Positions 32,069 through 37,982 of a stretch of 37,982 bases of DNA are shown in pieces. The translations under genes and the position numbers were made by a program. Origin of the DNA: an uncultured Gammaproteobacteria bacterium. GTDB taxonomy: Bacteria > Pseudomonadota > Gammaproteobacteria > UBA9214. The stretch lies in assembly GCA_905479705.1 (NCBI GenBank), contig CAJQNP010000006.1, positions 1-37,982 of the forward strand, in the 5' to 3' direction. Position 1 is the first letter of the stretch, and every line of letters starts with the position of its first letter. Below the pieces are notes generated by a model. That model was given only the letters and a program-made list of their open reading frames with translations, was not told the DNA's origin and searched no databases.

Positions 32069-33199
32069 CTAGTAATCCAATCCCAGCCCGATGATGAATC
32101 GAAAATCATCCTTCTCCGGCACGACCCCGTCCGAACCGGCGGTCGGGTTCTGGATATGATCCCAGATAAACGAGGTATCGAAATCCAGCCATGACAGCAA
32201 CTCGGTCTCCAGGGTCGCGATGGCGTGGTGCGTATAGCCGCCAGAAGCCTGGTTACCGGTAATAGTGCTGTAGCCCAGGATCAGGTCCATCTTGCTGTTC
32301 AACTCGTGATCGTAGTTGGTACCCAGCCACAGGGCAGGCGTTGATTCACTGCTGTTCTCACCCTGCTCGACATTCTGAAACTTGGTGTACTTGAAGGCCG
32401 GACCACCGGAGACGCTCCACTCGGTTTTCGAGGTATCGATCAACTGGTAACCGGCGCCGGCACCGAGAGTGAACTGGTAGGAAATATTCTGGAAGGGATC
32501 CCGGAAATATTCCGCAAGCATTGGTCGCCAGAAGAAGCGCCGCGTCTTGAAGATATCGTAGGTACTGCGCAGGCGGTGGTTGTCATCGGTCTTGATACCC
32601 AGCGACTCGCTGTAGTAACCGAGGTAATCGGTAATGAAGCGCGAATTCGCCGTGCGCCGCTTGGTATTCAGGTTCAGGTTGAGGTCGCGCTTGTTATTGT
32701 TACCCTCGCTGATATTCAGGCCCAGTGAAAACTTGGCTGACCAGTAGTTTTTCTCCTTCGGGGCACCGTGCGCAATAGAGATAACATCCTTACGATCGAT
32801 TTCCGTGACTTCCTCACCGGCGACGACCATGACCCGCTCGTCCACCACCTGCAGGTTACCGACGACCCGTTCGCGACCCTCGGCATGGACGCTGAACGTT
32901 GCATGGCCACGAACCTGCTTGATGTCAGCCCAGTCGATGCTCAGCAGCCCCAGGTTGTCACTGTCGAACTCGATCGAGTCGTCATACAGTACCTTTAACT
33001 CGCCCTTGAGCCATTCACCGGAGGTCAGCTGAATCCAGTCGAACTCATCCGGTGGTGGCGGTGGCGGTGTCCATGCCTCGGGCTTGTCAGCCTCGGCAAT
33101 GGCCCCGGTATCCGCGGCCATCGCGGTTGCCTTTGCACCCATGCCCAGGGCAAGTAACAGTATCAGTGAGAAATATTTCACCTTGTTGATTCTCTTCAT
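32069..33199 (-). CDS. DUF481 family (YdiY-like) outer-membrane protein
   Basis: Signal peptide; KNYWSAKFSLGLNISEGNNNKRDLNLNLNTKRRTANSRFITDYLGYYSES; C-terminal beta-strand ending LGLDY. Confidence 0.87.
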   Translation of the reverse strand: MKRINKVKYFSLILLLALGMGAKATAMAADTGAIAEADKPEAWTPPPPPPDEFDWIQLTSGEWLKGELKVLYDDSIEFDSDNLGLLSIDWADIKQVRGHATFSVHAEGRERVVGNLQVVDERVMVVAGEEVTEIDRKDVISIAHGAPKEKNYWSAKFSLGLNISEGNNNKRDLNLNLNTKRRTANSRFITDYLGYYSESLGIKTDDNHRLRSTYDIFKTRRFFWRPMLAEYFRDPFQNISYQFTLGAGAGYQLIDTSKTEWSVSGGPAFKYTKFQNVEQGENSSESTPALWLGTNYDHELNSKMDLILGYSTITGNQASGGYTHHAIATLETELLSWLDFDTSFIWDHIQNPTAGSDGVVPEKDDFRFIIGLGLDY

Positions 33200-33480
33200 A
33201 GGGACATCCTTAGCCTGTCGGTTAGTCTGCAGTGCTGAATTGCGCCGTTGTCCGGGCGCAGCGGGGCGGTAATAGTACGTACATGCCCCTGGATAGTGCA
33301 GCGAAATGATAATGATTCAGATGGAAAAAACCAGTCAGCCGGGATTGCCTTAATATCGCGGACTAGCCGGTCAACAAATTGGCGCAGACCACCCCGCCGG
33401 CACCGCACCAGGGTGGTTTAGCGGCGAGTCCGTGCCGGGCTGCTGGCTCGTCCGCCGTTACCTGAGAAAACGCGGCGAAA

Positions 33481-33507
33481 ACTTGGCAAACTTGGCAAAC
33501 TTGGCAT
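33481..33507. repeat. 9-bp direct tandem repeat x3
   Basis: ACTTGGCAA ACTTGGCAA ACTTGGCAT, 34 bp upstream of the SLC13 gene start. Confidence 0.9.
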
Positions 33508-33540
33508 CTAATCAGGAACGGTAACTATCAGGGAACGACC

Positions 33541-35322
33541 ATGACGACAGATCAGGCCATATTATTCACACTGCTGTTTTTCGTGTTTGCCATGCTGATC
33601 TGGGGACGCCTGCGTTACGACCTGGTTGCCTTCATGGCCCTGACGGCGGCGCTGATCCTTGGTGTGGTGCCCAAGGACCAGGCCTTCTCGGGATTTGGAC
33701 ATCCGGCAACCATCATCATTGCGCTGGTACTGATCGTCAGCAAGGGACTCTCCAATTCCGGCGTTATCGAGCTGGTTGCGAAACAGGTCAGCCGCTTCTC
33801 GCAGTCACTGCAGACCCACATCGCTGCCATGGCCGGGATTGCTGCCGGCCTGTCTGCGGTGATGAATAATGTTGCCGCGCTGGCGCTGTTAATGCCGGTG
33901 GATATACAGGCGGCCATCAAGGCCAAACGCAGCCCTGCGCTGACGCTCATGCCGCTGTCTTTTGCCACCATACTGGGCGGCTTGATTACCCTGATTGGCA
34001 CACCGCCCAATATCATTATTGCCGAGTTCCGCCAGCAGGCGCTGGGCCAGGGCTTTTCCATGTTTGATTTTGCTCCGGTGGGGCTGGTCTGTGCCGTTGT
34101 CGGTGTGTTGTTTGTTGCCATCATCGGCTGGCGCCTGTTGCCGGCTGAATGCAGGGAGCAGAACTGCACACAGAACCTGTTCGACGTCAGCGAGTATGTA
34201 GCAGAGCTGCATGTGCCCGAGGACTCCCCGGCGGTCGGTCAGCGGGTGCGTGACCTCGATGCGGTTGCTGAAGACAATGATGTGGCAATCGTGGGATTGA
34301 TACGCCGCGGCAAGCGAATGCCTGGCCAGGCACGACTGGTGGAGATCAGTGCCGGAGATATCCTGGTCGTGGAAGCGATTCCCGAGGCCATGGACAAGAT
34401 CGTCGGTGTGCTCAAGCTTGATTACTCTGCCAAGGGTTTCGATACCGGCCCGCTTAGCAGCGATGACATGTCGTTGCTGGAAGTTGTGGTGCCCGGTGGT
34501 GCACGCATCGAGGGCCGCTCGGCATCCTCGCTGCGTATACAGTATCGCTATGGCGTTACACTGCTGGGTGTATCGCGCGAAGGCAGGCAGTTTCGCGAAC
34601 GGGTGCGTCATCTGGAGATCAGGGCCGGTGACGTACTCCTGCTGTTTGGTCCCCGTAACGTGCTCGGGGAAATCAGCAGCTGGCTGGGTGCCTTGCCACT
34701 GGCCGGAGCAGAAAACCTGTCTGTAACCAAGCGTCACAAGGCGTGGCTGGCGGCAGGGCTGTTTGCGGCCGCCATCCTGCTGGCCAGTGCGGGTGTGCTG
34801 TATCTGCCGGTTGCACTTGCCATCGTGGTTGCAGCCTACGTCCTGTTGAATATCCTGCCGGCCCGCCAGGTGTATGACTCAATCGAATGGCCGGTCATTG
34901 TGTTGCTGGGTTCGATGATTCCCCTCGGTGTGGCACTGGAGGCAAGCGGTGGTACGGCGCTGATTGCTGATGGCATTACTGGCCTGGCCGAGGGCTATTC
35001 ACCGGTGGTGGTGTTGACCCTGTTGATGGTCGTGACCATGACGCTGTCTGATGTGATGAATAATACGGCGACAGCGGTGATTGCCGCACCGATTGCCCTG
35101 GATATCGCGCATCGTCTGCAGGTGAACCCGGATCCTTTTCTGATGGCCGTGGCCGTGGCCGCATCCTGCGCCTTTCTGACACCCATCGGCCACAAGAACA
35201 ACACCCTGGTGATGGGGCCCGGTGGATACCGATTCGGTGACTACTGGCGCATGGGCCTGCCACTGGAGGTGTTGATTATCGTGGTGTCGATACCGATGAT
35301 TGTCTGGGTCTGGCCCCTGTAA
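33541..35322 (+). CDS. SLC13-family permease with TrkA-C (RCK_C) domains
   Basis: LIGTPPNIIIAEFRQQ; two TrkA-C-like segments (ELHVPEDSPAVGQRVRDL..., EVVVPGGARIEGRSASSLRIQYRYGVTLLGVSREG); DVMNNTATAVIAAPIALDIA. Confidence 0.93.
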   Translation: MTTDQAILFTLLFFVFAMLIWGRLRYDLVAFMALTAALILGVVPKDQAFSGFGHPATIIIALVLIVSKGLSNSGVIELVAKQVSRFSQSLQTHIAAMAGIAAGLSAVMNNVAALALLMPVDIQAAIKAKRSPALTLMPLSFATILGGLITLIGTPPNIIIAEFRQQALGQGFSMFDFAPVGLVCAVVGVLFVAIIGWRLLPAECREQNCTQNLFDVSEYVAELHVPEDSPAVGQRVRDLDAVAEDNDVAIVGLIRRGKRMPGQARLVEISAGDILVVEAIPEAMDKIVGVLKLDYSAKGFDTGPLSSDDMSLLEVVVPGGARIEGRSASSLRIQYRYGVTLLGVSREGRQFRERVRHLEIRAGDVLLLFGPRNVLGEISSWLGALPLAGAENLSVTKRHKAWLAAGLFAAAILLASAGVLYLPVALAIVVAAYVLLNILPARQVYDSIEWPVIVLLGSMIPLGVALEASGGTALIADGITGLAEGYSPVVVLTLLMVVTMTLSDVMNNTATAVIAAPIALDIAHRLQVNPDPFLMAVAVAASCAFLTPIGHKNNTLVMGPGGYRFGDYWRMGLPLEVLIIVVSIPMIVWVWPL

Positions 35323-35341
35323 TCCGGAATAACCAGATCCT

Positions 35342-35749
35342 GTGCGTGACTCCATCACTGTAAGCACCCATGAAAGGGAGCAACTGGTCGACATCACTAC
35401 CCAGGTGGTTGCCGTCGTCTCTCGCAGCGGCATCCGCAACGGCCTGGTGAGTGTGTATGCACAGGGTGCGACCGCGGCAATCATGATCCAGGAGAACTGG
35501 GATGAAAGCGTGCAGACCGATGTGGTGCACTTGCTGCAGAAGCTGATACCCAGGGGGGTGTGGTTGCACGACCAGCAGGACGGTAACGGTGACTCGCATC
35601 TCAAGTCAGGCCTGGTCGGACCCTCGGAGACCATCCCGCTGATCAACGGTGAACCGGGTCTCTCGCGCTGGCAGAACATCTTCCTGTGCGAATTCGATGG
35701 CCCTCGATCAGAGCGAACTATCGTTGTCACCGTAATATCAGACGATTGA
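35342..35749 (+). CDS. YjbQ/UPF0047-family protein (GTG start)
   Basis: IRNGLVSVYAQGATAAIMIQENWDESVQTDVVHLLQKLIP...DGNGDSHLKSGLVGPSETIPLINGEPGLSRWQNIFLCEFDGPRSERTIVVTVI. Confidence 0.88.
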   Translation: MRDSITVSTHEREQLVDITTQVVAVVSRSGIRNGLVSVYAQGATAAIMIQENWDESVQTDVVHLLQKLIPRGVWLHDQQDGNGDSHLKSGLVGPSETIPLINGEPGLSRWQNIFLCEFDGPRSERTIVVTVISDD

Positions 35750-35879
35750 TGGCCCTCAACACTCCCGGGACGCTAATCAATGCTTTCAAGGCAAGCCGGG
35801 ATTGCTGCTAGCGCCCTTCTGACCCGCATGCAATGACAGGAAACCGTGCGCCAGGGCACAAGTAACCGGTTTCCAGTAT

Positions 35880-35945
35880 TCAGGAAACCCGTGATGTCGC
35901 TGGGACCGGCGAGATGAACCGCCCCAAGACCTGTATTTCAAGGAC
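35880..35945. repeat. Degenerate copy of the tRNA-fragment/terminator module found at 37510-37593
   Basis: TCAGGAAACCC-15 nt-CCGGCGAGA...TTCAAG, aligned to TCAGGAAACCC-14 nt-CCGGCGAGA...TACAAG. Confidence 0.5.
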
Positions 35946-36322
35946 GCCCCCGGGATGCAAGAAGCACCCAGGCACAGATACATACCATGCAAAACCATGG
36001 GGTTAGGCAATAAAAACACGCCGGGTTAGCAGTGACTTGATGCTGAACGGGCTATAGCCACAGTGACAAGAACACCCGCTGCCCCGAAGGGAGACGGTGA
36101 CAGAGCAGGCCCTGCAGAGTATGGGCCCGCCACACAAAGTGGGTAGGCCCGTGTATTACCAATTACCAGGATAGTGAATGGCTTGCATACCCCATCATGG
36201 CGGCATCTCCCGGAGACAGCCAGGGGGTATACTTCCGCCCGTTCCAAACCCTTGGGATATTCAATTTTATAATAATTTACGGTCGTCACTGGCGGCTGTA
36301 CGCAGAGTATACGGAAAATAAA

Positions 36323-36454
36323 ATGTCGATCTTTGAGAAAACAAAACACTGCACCAAGAGATTCCCTTGCCGCTACAAGCTGGTAATGATGGCATCTACC
36401 CTTGCAATTATAGCCTCCATTGTTGCGGTGCCCTTTATTTCTGAAATAGCCTAG
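36323..36454 (+). CDS. Possible small membrane protein, 43 aa
   Basis: MSIFEKTKHCTKRFPCRYKLVMMASTLAIIASIVAVPFISEIA: basic N-terminus plus one hydrophobic helix; weak RBS. Confidence 0.3.
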   Translation: MSIFEKTKHCTKRFPCRYKLVMMASTLAIIASIVAVPFISEIA

Positions 36455-36560
36455 GGCTGGATAGCTGCCGTTGTCCGTACAGTCCCTTCCTGTGCTGCGA
36501 TAAAAAACCTGGCCCCCGTCAAGGTGCGGCCCCGCTGTACCCGCGCCAGAAAATAAAGCC

Positions 36561-36587
36561 TAAAGAACCGGGAACGGTCGCCGCTAC
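36561..36587 (+). promoter_or_regulatory. Candidate sigma28 (FliA)-type promoter
   Basis: TAAAGAAC-N11-GCCGCTAC versus consensus TAAAGTTT-N11-GCCGATAA. Confidence 0.4.
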
Positions 36588-36623
36588 ATGTGAAATACGA
36601 CTATCTGGGGCTGGGGGGCTGCT

Positions 36624-36710
36624 ATGATACGTACACTCTATGCATCTACGTGCGGCGCACTGATATTCATTGTGGCCGTAATCCCGCCAATCCTTGTCAT
36701 TCTTGATTAA
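36624..36710 (+). CDS. Possible 28-aa single-TM microprotein
   Basis: MIRTLYASTCGALIFIVAVIPPILVILD, 36 bp downstream of the sigma28-like element; terminator-like hairpin follows. Confidence 0.28.
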   Translation: MIRTLYASTCGALIFIVAVIPPILVILD

Positions 36711-36729
36711 CCAGAATTCCGCTTGATAT

Positions 36730-36751
36730 AACCCGGCACCAGGCCGGGTTT
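36730..36751 (+). terminator. Terminator-like hairpin with weak T-tract
   Basis: AACCCGGC-ACCAG-GCCGGGTT-TG. Confidence 0.45.
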
Positions 36752-36765
36752 GCTACCAGTGACGC

Positions 36766-36888
36766 TCAAAGAGAAAGCGCTCGACGCTGATTGTCTCTCT
36801 GCCTCCTCCACCACCATGCACAATTAGCCAGCAGAACAATAGCTGGCTGAGTTATATATCTGGGAACTGTGTAATGATTTCGTTGCAT
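36766..36888 (-). CDS. Possible 40-aa small protein
   Basis: MQRNHYTVPRYITQPAIVLLANCAWWWRRQRDNQRRALSL; strong SD GGAGGTGA-GGGC-ATG on minus strand. Confidence 0.3.
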   Translation of the reverse strand: MQRNHYTVPRYITQPAIVLLANCAWWWRRQRDNQRRALSL

Positions 36889-37061
36889 GCCCTCACCTCC
36901 CTGCAGCATAAATTTGCCTGAGGATATATCGGCAGTTAGTTTGCTCGACTCAAGGGTTTTGTTGGGCGGGTCTGAAAGCAGTGCGCAATCAATGAAGTAC
37001 ACCCCCCGTTAGCCCGGATCGTGCACAGAAACGCCTCGGACGCAGGTCTGCTTAAATAAAC

Positions 37062-37280
37062 CTACATGGCTGTGGAATATACTGGCTCCAGGGTGATTTT
37101 GAGAAAGTGCACTCTTGCAGTGAGTCGACTCAGCAACTCCAATGCGTTCGTTTTCTCTTCATCAGTACACTCATAACTGCTCAACCTTTTGCTCAACCGG
37201 TTGGCGTATGCAACAGCCTCCAGAATAGTCATGGTATCGATTCGTTCCAGTTCTTCTTGTTGCGTGGCCTTGTGCGTCAT
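37062..37280 (-). CDS. Small hypothetical protein, 72 aa
   Basis: MTHKATQQEELERIDTMTILEAVAYANRLSKRLSSYECTDEEKTNALELLSRLTARVHFLKITLEPVYSTAM; SD GAGGGA upstream; helical composition. Confidence 0.5.
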   Translation of the reverse strand: MTHKATQQEELERIDTMTILEAVAYANRLSKRLSSYECTDEEKTNALELLSRLTARVHFLKITLEPVYSTAM

Positions 37281-37509
37281 ATTTCCCTCAGTGATTTTTT
37301 GATATCAACCACAGGTTTAGCGGCCAGACACGCCTTACCCTGAGGGCTGCCAGGGACTTAAAACGGCTCATTCCAGGGGTGCTGAAATCTCATTCATATT
37401 GAATGATCGACAAACACCCTCCAGTGCTCATGGGGAAATGACGACCGAGTTCACTCGTGAGTCGCAGCAGGACCTTGTGGCGGGCCTGGACTGCTGCGCC
37501 ATGACCATA

Positions 37510-37543
37510 AAAAAAGGGCTTCCTGAAATCAGGAAACCCTTTG
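37510..37543 (-). terminator. Intrinsic terminator following the tRNA fragment
   Basis: Minus strand AAAGGGTTTCCTGATTTCAGGAAGCCCTTTTTTTT. Confidence 0.9.
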
Positions 37544-37548
37544 TATGG

Positions 37549-37593
37549 TGGAGCCGGCGAGAGGAGTCGAACCCCCGACATCTTCATTACAAG
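37549..37593 (-). pseudogene. 3' half of a tRNA-Thr(UGU)-like gene (positions 32-76); candidate att remnant
   Basis: Minus strand CTTGTAA TGAAG ATGTC GGGGG TTCGACT CCTCT CGCCGGC T CCA: exact 45-nt architecture from anticodon loop to CCA; no D-arm or 5' acceptor GCCGGCG found upstream. Confidence 0.7.
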
Positions 37594-37982
37594 AGGCTTA
37601 TCAGGCTGTGTAATGCATTGTAGCACTGACTAACTACGTGCAACAACAAGCACTTACGTCGCATCAAGCCACCGCATTTCTAATGAATTGATGTAGAAAG
37701 GGTTATGGCGCAAGTGACCAATCGCGTGACTTTTGGCACCGGCGATGGAGGATAAAGGAGGCACCCTCCCCCGGCCAATATCAGCAGGCGGACAGACCCA
37801 GTTTCCCTAGGTCGCCATCGGGGTACTGGTGAAAGCATTACCGGGCGAGCTACTGGGGGATGCAGGAATTGTCTGGTTCTGGTGTCAGGGAAGGTCCACT
37901 TTCAGCACAGGTTCAGTCATTCCCAAATGTAGAAAACCCCTCATCTGCAGGGTTCCTGTATTTCCTGGTACGGCCAATATGC

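Noticed and set aside
31828-32094. 88-aa ORF with 10-aa repeats (NQRRYESGPT), and an overlapping 108-aa ORF with TSAVMNPAPQ repeats
   Set aside because: The 30-bp tandem array is divisible by three and so stays open in several frames; no RBS or domain, and it overlaps REP palindromes.
35786-36349. Minus-strand ORFs of 77 and 107 aa
   Set aside because: No RBS, no domain-like composition, and they overlap hairpin-rich DNA and the degenerate tRNA-module copy.
37399-37623. 74-aa plus-strand ORF containing WWSRREESNPRHLHYK
   Set aside because: The WWSRREESNPR string is the antisense translation of the tRNA 3' half and terminator; a common spurious ORF type.
37930-37982. AACCC...GGGTT hairpin and TGGTACGGCCAA at the window edge as a possible further tRNA 3' end
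   Set aside because: Truncated by the window end, so it cannot be folded or assigned; worth checking with flanking sequence.

Overview
Window from a gammaproteobacterial-type chromosome, about 38 kb. Most of it (about 0.2-35.7 kb) is dense conserved housekeeping sequence: tRNA-Met, ychF, pth, rplY(ctc), prs, tRNA-Gln, ispE, lolB, a TPR lipoprotein, hemA-prfA-prmC, an orphan gene, a MoeB-type adenylyltransferase, pdxB, gatB/A/C, mreBCD-mrdA-rodA-mltB-rlpA-dacA-dat, a SIMPL-domain gene, a SulA/ImuA-like gene plus lexA, ispG, a CspA-like gene, a DUF481 outer-membrane protein, an SLC13 permease and a YjbQ-family protein. I see no CRISPR array, complete transposon, phage or recognised defence/biosynthetic system. 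The most unusual material is: (1) about 2.2 kb at the right end (35.75-37.98 kb) with no convincing long CDS. It carries a 45-nt tRNA-Thr(UGU)-like 3' half (positions 32-76) plus intrinsic terminator, and a decayed second copy of that module 1.65 kb away, suggesting a degenerate tRNA-targeting integrative element. Between the copies are tiny ORFs and a sigma28-like promoter. (2) mreC, whose homologous N-terminus (IKLIFTQGPSITTRL) has no ATG/GTG/TTG and appears to start at ATC. (3) A dispersed palindromic REP-like family (GGCCGAATgaATTCGGCCCTACAA) that has generated tandem arrays, one of which duplicates the 3' end of a gene. All calls come from reading the sequence and recalled family motifs; no database search was run.
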